Source: Baylisascaris procyonis | Taxonomy: Eukaryota > Nematoda > Chromadorea > Rhabditida > Ascarididae | Direction of reading: 5' to 3' | Assembly (NCBI GenBank): GCA_037389465.1 | Contig: JAZARR010000197.1 | Coordinates: forward strand, 7,465,501-7,529,500 | Length of the DNA: 64,000 nt | In this document: positions 1 to 14,900 of the stretch, in pieces | Numbering within the stretch: the first letter of the stretch is position 1 | Layout of the letters: each line of letters starts with the position of its first letter | Translations under genes and position numbers: made by a program | The notes under the pieces: model-generated | Told to the model about the DNA's origin: nothing | What the model saw: the letters and a program-made list of their open reading frames with translations, nothing else | Databases searched by the model: none

Positions 1-933
1 TATCCTATATAACAAGTAACGCTGTATAGGATATTCTCATAATTCAGAAGATACCTCCCAGTCGCGAAGTTCCACAAATATGCGCTTAAGCAGTAAGTTT
101 CATATTTATATCTATATTGTGCCGCTTGAATCTAATATTCCTTGATGATAACGCTTAGAACTCTCGTTGTATAAACCAGTAGAAGTTAGTTCTATCGACT
201 CGTCCACTCAATGCTATATTAAACTATATAATAATAATGAGAATTTCAGGATACATAAAGAGATGCAATTGTCCCCAGGGTTATATTAAACTTCGGTCAC
301 CAGGAAAATAGATTCAGGTCACTTCATTGAGGTTGATAAAGTAGATCGCCACTTGTCGAACTTTGCAATCAGATATAAGGAAATATACCATTATCAATCT
401 GTTGTAGTTTAGGCCGTTCGCAAGATTTAAATTCACTTATGCTAGCACCAGTATAAAATTTTGAAAGCACTGATGAAAACATCCATCTTAAACAAGGTTT
501 TTATTTAAGGAACAGAAAAATAAGGATTGCCCTATCACCGTTTTTGCAAGAAAATGCTTTCTAGAAAGGTGGAAGGAGGAGAGAAAGCGAACGTTTCTTG
601 ATTGTCCGTTCGAATTTCTGCAAAAACAGCCTACAAAATCCACCCTATCTCAATCACTAACAAAGCATATGAATAGAAATTTTCATTTTGACCAGGTGGT
701 ATTCGTAGCTTAAAGTCAACTTCTAAAGCAATTGCAAATCTACGAAAAAAATGAAGACGGGAATGGCGAATAGTGGAAAAATTGGAGACATAAATAAGAA
801 TTAACTTTAAATGAAATCAAATATATCAAAATAATGTTAAAAATTTAATCAGATCAATTGAGGCAGCACCGGTCAACTGCGAATAAGTGAAACAAATAAA
901 TAAATATTAGTAAAAAATAAATGAATAAATGAA

Positions 934-996
<63 letters not shown>

Positions 997-1988
997 ACTT
1001 GTCACATATTAGGACGGATCGAAAACGATAACAAAGAAAAGAGTGATAACATAAATTAAGTGATAGATAGATAAACTCATTTAACTTCTCATAATGTAAC
1101 CATCATTTCATATGTAAAAATAAACGAAGTTTCTTTTTTTTTAAATATAAAATTGAATTGTGCGAAATTTTGCAGTTTTGCTTTTACTTGTATTATTGCT
1201 ACATTTTTATAGATCAAATTTAGCACTATGGCTATGATCTACAGTCATGTTTTGGATGCGGATCAATATTCAAAGTGTCTTAATTTAGTGTAACAATATC
1301 ACTTTATAACCCAGTTCCATTTTGTAATTCATATTTACTCTAACAGGTGGGGAGGGGAGGGGGTTATATGACGGCAACAGCATATCAATACCGCTCTCTT
1401 TCCCTTCCCCGACTAATCGAAAGATCGGCGACTGCGAGGCGCAAAAGGCCCTATCACTATACTATACCAAACTGAATTAGCATCGTAATGGTCTATTTTA
1501 CGCATATTACATTCAACAGTGCAGAACGTTTGCATCGATTAGATCCTCACATCCATCAAATGGTAATATATACTGTATAATTCATATGAGTGATAGAACA
1601 ACAACAACAGAGATCAGAGATCAAAGGTGACCTGATATTAGAGATACACTGAGAGTGCTTCGAGATATCAAAGAAAAATCGCTTCTGAATTTCATTCCAG
1701 AATTAAATCGACAAAGAGGCTTTCAACTATAAAATAACTCCATCCATCACCCCCCGCCCCTTCCCAAAATCCCTTCTCTATTAATTTAGCCTGTTCTATT
1801 AAAGTGAAATTTCCGCAGCACATATCAGCTATATAAAATCTTACGTGACTAAGTGAGTGTAATTAGTTAAATCTTAAGCTTACATATTTCCAATTCCTGC
1901 TAATAAACCGATCGCAGATCGAAGCGAACAAAATTTAGGCTAAATTCATAGCATCTCTTCAATTCAAATTTTCAACTAAAACTCAGCA
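1..1988. other. AT-rich non-coding flank downstream of the METTL4-like gene
   Basis: No open frame or splice-consistent exon could be supported on either strand. The stretch holds homopolymer runs and one tetranucleotide microsatellite (917-998). It lies 3' of the METTL4-like gene, which ends at 1989 on the minus strand, so it should contain that gene's 3' UTR and poly(A) site. I could not place either securely. Confidence 0.6.
917..998. repeat. (AAAT)n microsatellite
   Basis: About twenty near-perfect copies of a 4-base AAAT/AATA unit. A more degenerate array of the same unit sits at 3586-3672 inside an intron of the METTL4-like gene. Confidence 0.95.
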
Positions 1989-2464
1989 TTAGCCAACCGT
2001 TTGTCGCATTTTAAAGGTTCGCAAACTTTGTAATTTAAGTGCCTCAAATCCGATCGTTGTCGTATTCGGTAACAAATAACGTCCATAAAGTTCCAAGCAT
2101 TTGCACTCGTTTATTACGTTGATTGCCTTTAACATTGGTAATAGTGGTGGTTTTCTTGAGTGAATAGCCGAAGGAGTGCTGCAAATCATACAATAAATAT
2201 ACCGCTTAAAATCATAACGATGAGCGTTACAAGACGTCAATAACAATGTTACAATTGAGATTTCATTATCGATTTTCATTTATAACAGCTGAAGAAAATA
2301 ATACCTTTCTGACAAGATTGAAAACTTTTCATCGGTTCTTTTAAAAATTCAGATACTAGTTATTAGCACTAAAGGCGTGTAATTCAAAAAAAAAATCAAC
2401 TAAGGAAAACCAATAGCACAGTCGATATTTTGTAGAGCAAACACGGGCAACATATTGCAGTTCA

Positions 2465-2514
<50 letters not shown>

Positions 2515-5500
2515 CCTGCAATTATCTAGATGGATCCAGAAAAATTATTGCAGGATCGAATTCGTTTCGCAGAATGAATTTTCATTGAATCATATCGGAT
2601 AAACTCATATCATTGCATCGAAATGCTCTATTATCGGCCTAAATTTCTTACAAATCGAAATTTCCCTTGTAAAATAAGGTTGGATGATCCACTCATTGAT
2701 CGTACAGCGAACTGCATATTAACAGCATTATTAGATAATTGAAATCATTAGAACATTAGCAAAGACCAACTATAATTGTAGCCAATACTCTTTCAAATTT
2801 CTTTATAGGTATTTTACAAAGAAAATAATGTCAGCAACTTTACTTGTAATTATCAAACATCCTCATATTTTAAGCAGCAATGATTAATACCAAATGCGAA
2901 AGATTTTAAAAAGATTTATGAAGGGGTGTCAATAAGAAGTTTTATGAATAGTTGTCAATAAAAAGTTTTATGAACAAGTATAAATTTATTAAAGATGTTT
3001 ACCTTAATGGATTAACTCACTATCTATGCACATTGTTTGCAGGTAACAAAATCTATTTTTTTCACAACGTTGATAGATAATATTGACGATTAATGTAATC
3101 ACTTAGAAATTAATTATAATTCACTTACCTGATCAATAAGAAATCAGATGCGATCTTTGCGTTATAATTATCGAAAAACGATTGTTTACATGCTATCACG
3201 AATGTTTCGAATGGAACTTTATGATGCGCTTGAAATGCACTGATTGGTTCACCACTCTTCGTCACCTAACCAATAAAAAAAACATTTATATTTGAATAGC
3301 AGAAAAATTGATACCAGAAAAAATTTTCATAATTTTAAGAAGATAATAATGATGAATATAAATGAATAGAATAAACTCAATAATTAATTAAATTAACAAA
3401 TATCATATATAACTGAAAATCGTATCTTTGTTAAATATCTGTGAAGCGTTGTAAACAAAGACGAGTTAGATCGTCGGAATGGCGAATACTGCAAAATAAA
3501 TAAATATTTAATATAAAGATGGATGAATACTTCAGAGTAAGGGAAACTACAATCTAAATTAATTGATTAAATAATTAAGTAACTAATTAATTAATTAAAT
3601 AAATAATAAATAAATGAATAAATAAATAACAAATAAATAAACAAATAAATGAACAAATAAATAAATAAATAAGTTAACTTAATCTTAAAACGTTCAATCA
3701 ACCAACCTTAAGCCAATAGCAAGTAGCCACCTTGACAAGACCGAAACTTTGAATAACCTCATCGACATATTCTCTCAATTTTTTATTATTTGTCACCCAA
3801 ATTGCTAGCAAGCCACTCTCTTTTAATAACTCCGATAAGCGCAATTCTAATAGTTCACGCTCGTTAAACATTGCATACCTAAAAATAAATTAGCATAAAT
3901 CTCCGTGTACAGTCCTCCTTTACTTCAAATCCTTTCCCTTTTTGAGATATGAATTTGTATAAGCTCTTACTTCGACTCCAGTCTTCTCCTCAAGTTTAGT
4001 TTCTCTTTTGCAAACTGAAATACTTCAACTCCCCGAGTCGGATTTGAGGTTTTATTGCATGAAACAATAAGTAACTATTCTGAAACATATCGAACAGATG
4101 GTGATTTATTTCTTCCTTTCAACCCCCCGCCAAGCTTAGAGACACCTTCCTAACTCACGCTCCCTCTTCTTCCACTGCACTAGATTAGACGTTCAAAAAT
4201 GTGAAACTACAGCTCCATTAAGCATTCGCAGCAATTCAACTCTAATAATACGTATTCCCCAGTACGGCAATACTCAGCTGGCTTGATACAGTGAAGCAAT
4301 ACAGTTGTAAACGAAATGAAGTCTTACTTCTTGAAAGCCTTCGAGATATTCGATCCTTAAAACTAACTTTTGCTCATAAATTCAAAAATTCCATATGTTC
4401 CCTTCTACTTAGAAAGATGTTCACTTCGATGAAAGTAGTTAATTATGCAAGAATGCATAATTAATTTAATTAGAACAACTATTACACAGCAAAAAGCCCA
4501 TGCCGGAGGTCATTTACTTTTATCATTCCATTGCATTAGCTCTTAACAATATGGCAACTACTACAGCCAATTTTAACTTAAATGAAATAAATAATCGATT
4601 ATTCACATTAATTAATATGCAAATAATAGCCTTATGCTAATTTTTGCTATTCGAATCAACAAGAGAAAGGAAACGATACACTTACGGTTTTTTCCTTTTT
4701 ACCGATTTGTTTATCCATGGTGGATCCATAACTATTAAATCATATAAAATTCCACCTAAATATTTAATGATGGAAATTTATTAAAATCGCAAATTAAAAA
4801 ATCAAAAAAAAAAAGAAAAAACGAAATCAACATCAAATGAATAGACCTTAAAGAAACAATAAGATATTGAGTTCCTTTGAAATTCCGCAGAACAGTTTCT
4901 ACGCATCACAAAAGACGACTGAAATGTATAGTAATACGTCCTCATCATTGACTAAAACCTTCGTATACATGAATGACGTAATGCTGATAACAAAGAAAAT
5001 AAATGTAATAGATCAATAATTCAAATCACAACGAATATGTAAATTACATATTACAGTATATTACCGTAACCTATTAGAATATATTATTACATATATGTAA
5101 TTACCAAAGCAGAGTTTCAAAGGTTCCCTGAAATACAGTAATGTAATACCTCTTCATGCAAATAAAATTTTCATTAGTTATGCGTTCATGAACAAAACTG
5201 TAAAGAAAGGTGATAACATACGTGTAATTAAGTGTCGTGATAACAATACGTCTCCAATAATAAAAGAACTCATCGATGGGATGACAAAAGTCTGATTGCC
5301 GCTAGTTAAAAACACCGATCGTGAGCATTCATTCGTCCATAGTGTACACTCGTCGGGTATCTTCTCAATAACACTTAAATATTTATGATTGTTTAAATAT
5401 CGCATTGATCGTTTCTGTTCTCATCTCTAAAGTTCGCCCATAGTGTTATTGAGAATTGTTGGCTCTATATTTTGGCCAAAAGTTGTGGCCAAAACCGATA

Positions 5501-8269
5501 GGCTACTAAAGAATATTTTTTTTAAATGAAGTAAAACTGAAATTACGACAGTAGAATTGTTTTAAAAAGATAATCTTATTTGAATAGCCTGTATACAGTC
5601 AGCTTTGAACGACCGCAAAATATCGATTTTTCGTTCAAAATAATGATTACAGCTTATTTCCTGAATACCTTAAACTTCGCAATTTATTTCCTTCAATAAG
5701 TGAAAATTTTGGAAAGGAAGTCATCTGTGATAAAAAAAAAAATCTCCAACGAAGTTTCCTCTCATCAGTCATGATTTTTAAAAGTGGAAACCACCTAGGA
5801 TAAACGCATTAGAAGCAACCGATCGATTCTGATCGCTTAATCAGCAAAACTTTTATAGATCAACTCAATGGATTGATTACCTATGCGAAGTACCACCAAA
5901 ATCGATGGCAAATAAGGCAACTAACCAATACGAGTACAAACATTTTTAGCATAAATATATTATCATACGATAGTAATTTTCCCTGAATTATCTCCACCAA
6001 ATGATAAAAAATAAAATAAAAAACAACAATAGCCCCAATAATTGAAGAGGTAAGTCTACCTATGATCACCTGAAGAGAAGCCCAACAATGTTTACAACAC
6101 ATCGAACGATAAAAACCTTATTCAAATTTAATAATTGCACCTTAGGAAATGACCCAACTTACAACTGCATTTTGTAGTAAACGAATTCCACAACACAATA
6201 AAAGAAATGAACATAATTCCGCCTTACCTGTAATTAGCGCTTAGGTGATAATCACCCAATGAAGGTTCGTTTCTTGAGGCGATATGATTCAAAATATTTG
6301 ATGAAATATTTGAGGTATCCGTAGAAGAAACGGCCATCCGAGCTTGCTCATTATGCTCATCCTCCAGCTTGTGTTCAGATGTTTCGAAGCATTCACTATT
6401 TGCAGCGATTATTCGCGATGATCGTAGCTCGATATCCGTACATAACTAAAAAATTGCAATCGTTCGTTATGCTTCTTCTTTGAAATAATTTCGTTAATTG
6501 TCAGCTGGTATATTCTTTGTCACCAACTTTTTTATTTCCCCATTCGCCTCCCCCCCCCCCCACCAGCAACAAGGGGTTTCATCATTGACCTTTCAAGTAG
6601 ATATAAAGAAACGGTATGAAAGATACGATAATACTCTATTACGGTTACGATAAATAATACACTATCAACATTGGCCAATCACCACTGAAAATTATACGAA
6701 TGCTGAATGATTTACTCTCTCATGCAGAATTCCAGAAAATTTAGGCTAAATGAGGTGAAAACAGTAGACAATCCTACCAAACATCACAGAACAATTGAGA
6801 AAAAAACCGACGATTTAGTATTTTGGATTGCTACGATAAGAACGTCGTGATATTCCTTGAAAAGCGCTGTGATATAACGGCGAGTGACTGGGCGAAGAAT
6901 GCTTCAGTCTGCGCGCACAGACCACTTATATCTTCTTTAGTCTGCGCGCACAGATCGTTTGCATTTTCTTTATTGTGCACTCCACAAGCACTAACAATGG
7001 GCAAAAATTTATAACTACTCCGGCTACAAATATTTAAAATAAAGAAGTTGTCCAAGTGAATTACGTTAGTCACCATTGGAGACAAAACAATCGAAATAAA
7101 TCAGCCAAATTTTCCTTCAAAAAAGTTATACAATATTATTGGCTCCTTAAATTGTCTATATAGCTATATTGATCAATTTTTCTCAACTATATGGATCAAT
7201 CAATCAATAAAAGATGAAACCTGAATGAAATCGGGATCGATATTGAGTAGAATGTTCTCATTATGCTTCCTCTTTCTTCTTGCTTTACCTATTATGGCAG
7301 CGTTCTTTTCAGCTTCTATTTGTGAACGCATACGAAATCGACTTTTCAATGCATAGAAATCTTCATTAGGTAATAAACTGAAAAAAAAAAATTATTTATT
7401 TAAAGTGTACCCGCAAACAATTCCATACAGTCATCCACAGTCGACTCCTATATATTAAATCAGATCCACTCCAACATCGATGGATAACCTACAGCAGGAA
7501 AGACAAACCTAATGCTATGTACTATCATGCGTATTTGTATTAGAATTTTTTATTTGTATTAATGATTATCTCACCCGGTTGGTGCAATTCCGACTTAGGT
7601 TCACTCTGGAAGCCTTATTTCTGGCATTCATTCCTCCATGCATTTATTCAGATAGGTGAATAAAACGACTCACAATGATAGCAACTTTGCATATTATTTG
7701 CTATTCACCCTCAGAAAATGAGCATTTTTCTAAACTGAAGCCACATAATACGAGTGATGCTCGTGGATAGTGCCTAAGAATTATCGAGTGGACAGCAATG
7801 CTAAGTGGACAATTAAGTGGACAATAAGTGGACAGCAAAAGTTAAAGATTCCAAAAATTTCCGCACATTTCAGAGTTATTTTTGAAAAAGGTTGGGAGGA
7901 AGGGATAAAAATATGACCCCTGATAATCTAGAGTTGTCGAGGACCACAAATAAATAAAGGTTTGTCATCTTTCATGAATATCATATATTTTAGTTGCAAC
8001 ATAAACTTTCAATTAAAAAATTTCTCTAAGGCATCACCACAGTAATGAAACTTATTTACATGCAAAATATAGAATAATTTCTAAAATGAATACTTTGCTT
8101 CGTCATAGAGTGAAGCGTAATAAGCGAGTTCATCCATTATCATGAAGTCATTCCCAATTGCACGCACATAAGGCGGGTGGTTCTCGGTTGGCATTTTGAT
8201 GCTCGCTTTGATGAGGCTGTCAGCAATCTTTAAAGCTGTCACGAATGCTGCTGCAAAACTAAATTGCAA
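1989..8269 (-). CDS. METTL4: METTL4-like MT-A70 family N6-adenine methyltransferase
   Basis: Minus-strand split gene. Supported exons in transcript order are 8093-8250 (N-terminal, least certain), 7217-7380 (approximate), 6228-6445, 5222-5415, 4686-4755, 3707-3878, 3129-3265 and 1989-2178. Each has AG/GT borders, and phases agree across all joins except 6228 to 5415, where an unseen intermediate exon is needed. The 4686-4755 exon encodes the MT-A70 catalytic motif DPPW followed by INKSVKRKKP. Later exons give LLAIWVTNNKKL, then SGEPISAFQAHHKVPFE, and end with HSRKPPLLPMLK...CLELYGRYL. All match the METTL4 C-terminal methyltransferase fold in order. An early exon carries the basic KARRKRKHNE segment. 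The family methylates adenine (m6Am in U2 snRNA in mammals; a DNA 6mA role is debated). An ATG at 8269 is in frame with the first exon, but an upstream first exon is equally possible. Catalytic motif and order are seen; function is inferred by family. Confidence 0.88.
2468..2511. repeat. (TA)n microsatellite
   Basis: Uninterrupted TA dinucleotide array of about 22 units in the last intron of the METTL4-like gene. Confidence 0.95.
3586..3672. repeat. Degenerate (AAAT)n array
   Basis: Imperfect AAAT/AAAC/AATG repeats just downstream of a METTL4-like exon. Simple-sequence intron filler. Confidence 0.8.
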
Positions 8270-11200
8270 TGTATACGCGCTATATCACGACTAGAGTTAG
8301 ACGCAAAGCAACTAATCAAATCTTCATCGCATAGACTGGCGAATCTTACAATAAACATATCCGATGGGGAACCTCATCTGTATACCACCTTTTCTTTGCT
8401 CCTCCGCAACCCTCTCCTCCAGCTCACGCAACTGGAGGTCAAAGAGATGCCAGCAAAAAAAAATTCAAAACATTCAGTAAGACGCAATAAAACGATAAAT
8501 AAGCACTATGAAAATTCAAAAATTTTCGCAATTTTTGTTGAAGAATTATCCAAAAACTTAATTTTCGATATCTCCCCAATAAATCAAATGTCATCACCTG
8601 TGAATCACTCAAATTAGATCATTCATCAAAAATCTGACTATACAAATTTCATCTTCAAATAAAACTTAAAAGTTGGCAATTCACCAATAAAAAATTATTA
8701 TTTGTTTTCAAAAATTCCATTGTGATTTTTTTATTTCCGATTATTTCGATGTAAAAATGTTGCACAAAATGAAAGCTTTGGAGTCCTTGCAATAGAGGAA
8801 TAAAATGTAGGAATTGCAATTGAATTCAATTAATATTTTCAAAGAAATGCAAAGGAAGCTAATGCACCTTTCTTTTTCTACAATTGTCAAAAAAAATTAT
8901 TCAAAAAGAAATTATTGAAGAAAATTTTTTATTGTATTATTGAAGAAATTTTTTTATTATATTTTATGAATGCAATAGTTTACCGATGAAACAAACCAGC
9001 TTAATGTCAGCAAATTTCATATTATTCAATAAGTTTCACTAACTGATAAGGACGACTAACTGATAAGTTAACCAACCGACAAGAACGATAAGCTTCATCG
9101 ACAAACATGAGCGAAAAGCTCCAAAGTGGACAATAAGTGGACAATAAACCAACAAAAGTGGACAATAAGCTCCGCCAACAAACACAACAACAAGCATAAC
9201 AGACATCTTTCAACCGAAATAATACAAAAAATATGCCGAAAAGAAACTATGTTTTATCAATAATAAAATGTGTTGTAATGAATGAGACAAATCCATTCTC
9301 AATCGCCACTTCTTAGCAATTTACAAACACTTTTTTTATAGTAAACTATTTTATTCGTCGAAGAGAATACATATAAATTCACCTCTTTCAACTGATTTTT
9401 TGCTTGAAATTTTCTATTCCCAACTTCCACGAGAACATAACTCCAACTTCTATAAAAAAAAAAAAACATGAATAATGGGCTCTTTTTGACAGTGATGATC
9501 CACGAAATACCAACTACCTGGCTCAAAGAGTTAGGGCTCTGGGGATTAGTGAGGGATAAAATAAAGCCGATATTCATATCCATCGTAACGGAAAGCTCTT
9601 CTGAAATGTTTTTTTTTTTTTTTTTTTTGAAAATAACGCCCAAATCTTCGTTACATCTATGAGGCTTTCGGGAAAAAAATCCAAAATCCTGAAAAAAAGT
9701 CACTAAATCTTTATCCTTTATCGAGCTCGAAACGCTTCCATGAAACTTTTCTATTGTCATGCCAAATCAGCTTATATAACAATCCAAAAAAAAACGAACA
9801 AGGATGGGGATTGATATCAAAACAATTCAAGTCGAAGCCGAAATCAATTGCCTAATTGCAGCTTTACAAATCGAATCGAATAGATAAAAATGAAAATAAA
9901 ATAAAATAAAAAACAAATCACAAACAGATTTCAAATCATCGGATATGAATAAAATTATGGATATCGTGAAAAAATATTTAAATGATCAAAGAGAATTTTA
10001 AACCGATAAATTGATACCAGCAAAATGACTAGACAAGATATTATCGCTAATGAGGTCATCGTCGAGAAAATAAAAATGTAAAATTACGTCTGAGAGAAAA
10101 AAAGAGATGAAAGAGGATTTTTTGAATTTTTTTTTTCAAATATTTCAAAAAAGAAAAGGAATTTTTCTAAAAAAAATTCAAAATTAGAAAATATAAAAAA
10201 GATTATAAGTGAAGAAATCCATCATCATTCTAAATTATGTTCTCAAAATTGAAATGTGTTCCACACGCTTTCACTATTGGCTTACTTTAAAGGTGCTCTA
10301 TGAGCAATACGCATATGAATTCCTTTTCCGCTTTAAAGATCGTTCAAGTGAGTCGGCTATATATTGCACAAATGCTACAAATAGAGATACCCTCATATAA
10401 TTGTTATATTTGCAAAGGCAATCTCCGGGAACGTGAACAACGAACAAAGATACAACAGATCAAATATCTACTATCGAGTAATAAATAATTTGGAAATAAA
10501 GGAAAAACGAGAAAAAAAAGCCAGCCAACTTTTTCGTTGAAATTATGCAAATTTCATGACACATTAGCAAAATATTTATCGGAATTAAAGAGAAAGACCA
10601 AAATTGACTAAAAATTGAATTTAATAATGTCATTTGAATATGCAAAAAAAAGAAGCAAATTTGGCTACAAAACTTCTTAGGAATTGTATAAGCAAAACGA
10701 CTAGGCATATTAATATAATAAGATAAACGAGAAGAAAAATACTTATGAAAAAAAAGAAAGAAATTATGAATATAAAAACGATTATTTACTTTCCAGAAAG
10801 CGCTAAATATAGATAAGTAATTTTTGCGCATCCCCTCTATCCCTTCCCAAAGAGGTAGAAACACCTACAAATTTAAGGTTTCAAAGAAAAGATTCGCAAA
10901 TCAAGTCGAGATATGCCTCAAAAAGATTTCAAAAATTTTTGATAACGGTAAAAACTACAAAAACCTTAGAGAAAATTATTAAAAAATTGCCTTAAAATCT
11001 GAAATTTTGATATTATTAGAGCGAATATATATTTTTCAAATATTCGCCACCAATTATCAATCAGATTATTTTATAAAAAAGTTTAATCTTTTTAAATTTA
11101 AAAAAAAAGAAACTTTTTTTTATAAAATCAAAGAGAAGCAACAATAAAAACAAATATTCAAATGCAATTAATTATGATAAAATCAAAAAACAAAAAAAAC

Positions 11201-11914
11201 AATCGAATATTTTTTGGCAAATTTGGTATATTGGAAATCATAAATACTACTAATAAATATAAAGCAATAAAACAACAATAAAGAACGCTCATTTATTGGC
11301 AAGAAAAAAATTTCAGAGTTAAAGCCGATAGAAGAACGCACCGCCTCAGGGCGAATAATCAATCGGGCGAACGTATAGAGAAATTCGGAATAGATGGATG
11401 GCTACGATATTCAGATTTCTATAGCGAAATCTACCATTTCATTAACTTATTTCGATTCAAAGAGCGGATTAATAACTTAGATAGATCATCTGATAGATAA
11501 TTTGTAAAAGCAAAATGACCAACTCTCAAGATTGCAGCCATAAATCAAGGGAACGATATTTAAATTTCAAAGAAAGAAAATAAATAAATAAAAATTAAAA
11601 ATCGAAAATGTCCGAGCATCAAATAAGCGATTTTTTCGATACTGAAAAAAATATCAAATACAAAAATTTCTCGTATCAAAATCAATCGTTTCAAAAATTA
11701 TTCGCCTTATATAGATAATAATACAAATTTAAAAACTATCCCACCCAATTTTATAAATCATCGAGATCAAAGAAAATCAGAATATTCAGCAAGTAATAAA
11801 ATAGTCAAATCCAGCAATTCGACCATAAAGAGGATTCGCTTCCATTATTCTTAGAGGCTGCGTAATTATGCATTTATATCATTCCATACCTTATAATAAC
11901 ACCGATCTCTAACT
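8270..11914. other. AT-rich intergenic region between METTL4-like and ZIP genes
   Basis: I see no exon that fits either neighbour or a recognisable family. The longest open frames (plus 8264-8617; minus 9299-9760; minus 10460-10864) are low-complexity, run through A/T homopolymers and match nothing. The 3' UTR of the ZIP gene and the promoter and any first exon of the METTL4-like gene must lie here, but neither could be located. Confidence 0.55.
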
Positions 11915-14900
11915 TCAATGTAGTGCTCTAATGTGTGACTGTAATGTTGGAGATGCAGTCGTTGTAGCGGAACGTGTCGTATGCCCACCGAATAGTACCG
12001 TAATCGCGAAAAATATTACGACACCCGCAATAACTGAGATAGCCTTATAAATACCGCTTCCACTTGTTGTATGTCCAGAATTCGACGAATGCAACTCGGC
12101 ACTAAGCATCTCAACGCAAGCCACATATATGAATGTACCAGCAGCTAGTCCTTCTAGAACGAAACGAACAAACAAAGAGCTTGAAGAATCCAGCGAATTC
12201 ACCTGGAAAAAAGAATATATATATGGAACCCAATAACCTAGATAATATCGTCTCCTAGATAATAATACTATTACCATTCGCCTAGATAACTGAATGACAG
12301 CAAAATGTCTGGTCGAAATACTGGCACTCTGTGTAGGAAATGACTGAAAGCGATCGCTTTGGATTAAAAAAAAATATACATATCCAGCGCAACAACTGGA
12401 AAGAATCGCCGAAAAAAAAGATTTCAATGAATATTTTCCAAATTTTACAAGATTGGTTCGCAAGTCTTAAAATATGAAACATTTATGTTCCATATGCATC
12501 CGTATTAGACATTCGTTGTGTACTTAATTCTCTCATTAAAGAAATACAATCAAAGAATTTCATTGAAAAAAAAACCATTTAGATTATATTTCCATGAAAA
12601 TAATTCTAGCTTGCAAACTTTATATCAATAACCAATCAGCGAGATTAGTGGAGACGAACTCCGACTAGAAAGAGATTTTGCTGAGGAATGATTACATTCA
12701 GAGAGGAAAAAAATGCGATTCGCACCTCGGCTAGATCCCTCCCCCTTCGCCGCAGCATCAAAATGGCTGCCCAAGGCACGACCTATAGCGAGAATGAAGA
12801 AGGGGAGAGGCATGGCATTGATACGCCACTCAAACCATCACACAGACCACCGACGATGCGTTAGAAAAGAAAACAAACCGCACCAAAATAGAGGAGCACA
12901 TTCCTATTGGAATGCATGCAGCAAGTATCACAGCCGCAACGAACGACATTCCAATTGGAGTTCTTTGTTGAGCTAAATTTACACCGAATGCAAGCGAACA
13001 TAACACTTCATGTAGCATTACTGCCAACAATAAACCATAAAACTCGTTGTTTTCCGTCTGAAAATACACCCATATAAAATATCGAATCCATATGTAAAAA
13101 TCAGTGTGTATCCTGGTGTATCAAAGGTTGTAGCATTAAATCCCATAGCTAAGTAACTGTGTAGGACTATGTTACTAAGGGTTCGGGCGAAATGTCAGGG
13201 AATGGAAGCACCACTGGAGGAAGCGATGCGAGGCGCTCTCTATTTACCTATGCGCAAAGAGGCCTAATGCGACTGCTGCATTCAGATTTTAAACTGCTAT
13301 CTGGGAGTACAGTTTTATAGATCCGGCTATATGCGGGATTTTGGCCCACAAATCACTGCAAACAGCATTTATTTCCACAGAGAGATCTATATGCTGAGCC
13401 TCTCTATTGCTAACTAGACCTCACTCATAATCCCTCCCGTTTCAACATTCGGACTGTCTAACCGACGGTCTAATCTAGACGTCTAAGTTAGCGCATATGG
13501 CAAATATAGGGATAACGACTTTTGCTTTTCTGCATGTTCGACCGAAACAAAAAATATCATTAAACGTTGCCTAAATCAACTGTTGCAAAGCAAAGTTTTT
13601 TAACTCAGCTCGGTGAAAATGTGAGACAGCGGAAAAATCTGATAAGAAAATGATAAAAACTACAAATATTTCATTTGGTTTAACTACTAACATCTTGTAC
13701 ACACAATCACCAAGTAAAGCACTATAAGCTGAAAGTGATATACCGCGCAATCTGGAACCTACTGAACTTCATCAATGTGCGATTCACAACATTATATGGC
13801 TGATAGATAATTTCATGTAAACCTACGTGAAATCTTTTTAAACAAAAACAATGTGTCAATTTTGAGTGAAATTCCTGGCAACACCTTCATCAACTCATTT
13901 CCATGGCAGCGCCAATACTACTATCATACGTCCAGAAACATAACCAAATTTCTAGCGTTCACCCCTCCCCCCCAAAAAAAAACCCGTATAGGAAAAACAA
14001 CCTCGGCTACCAGAATTATTGAATAATACAAACAAAATTGCCTGGATGATTAATAATAGATTTTTAATTTACCAAGGAGGTAACGTAAAATGTTTTCCTG
14101 TTTCGCCTTACAGGATAACAATCAAAGATCATTGAATTATTAATATTCAAACTTAAACTTAACTTTTTACTAGCTAATGCGATAGAACATAAGAAAGATC
14201 ACCTGATTTCTTCAACCACATAACAATACAAATCGAAGAACACGATTTCAAGACACCTCATCAACATAATTATAAGTTAGACCAGCAAACTAACTGATAA
14301 CGAAAACGCAACAACGCACTAACCCTTCCTTCCTTGAACTCGCTCCAGCCAACCTCCCCCTTCTTCCACTCCTCATCCACCCCACCCTCTCCCTCCTCAT
14401 TCCTCGCCACTATAACTGCACCATAATATCGCAAACATTCGCTGAAACTTCAGTAAAAACGATTTGAAAAAAACAACAAAACAAGGTGATCACGTTGCGA
14501 TGGCGTTATCACCATAAACGTTGGGACTACAACTTAGCCCAGAGTCGGTAAATATACTGATAAAAGATAAGAAAGAGATAAGCTCTTACTTGTACTCCCA
14601 AAGCGACACCCTCAAAGAGTGAATGCGTACTGAGTCCAAGCAAAAGCAGACATGAAGAGAAAGTCAATCTACTATCAGATGCCGATAATACGTTCAAATG
14701 TGAGTGAGCACCATGACCGGTCGGTCCATGATGCTCGTCATGCTGAAAGTAATTAACATAAATCAACATTAAAGTGCTTATTAGCCAATCAAATCAATTA
14801 AAGCAATTGAAGTCACAAAAATATCAAATATTCGCTAAGCGTCGACACAGCTCTATGATGCTTAATGTATCCAAGGAATGGACTCATATGCAAATGCGGG

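Noticed and set aside
5881..6102. Minus-strand open frame rich in hydrophobic residues between METTL4-like exons, considered as the missing intermediate exon
   Set aside because: Its sequence does not resemble METTL4, and the apparent membrane helix reflects T-rich intron DNA.
9299..9760. 153-codon minus-strand open frame, with a possible small exon (AG acceptor near 9603, GTAGTT donor near 9520)
   Set aside because: It runs through A and T homopolymers, matches no family, and its phase does not fit the first METTL4-like exon.
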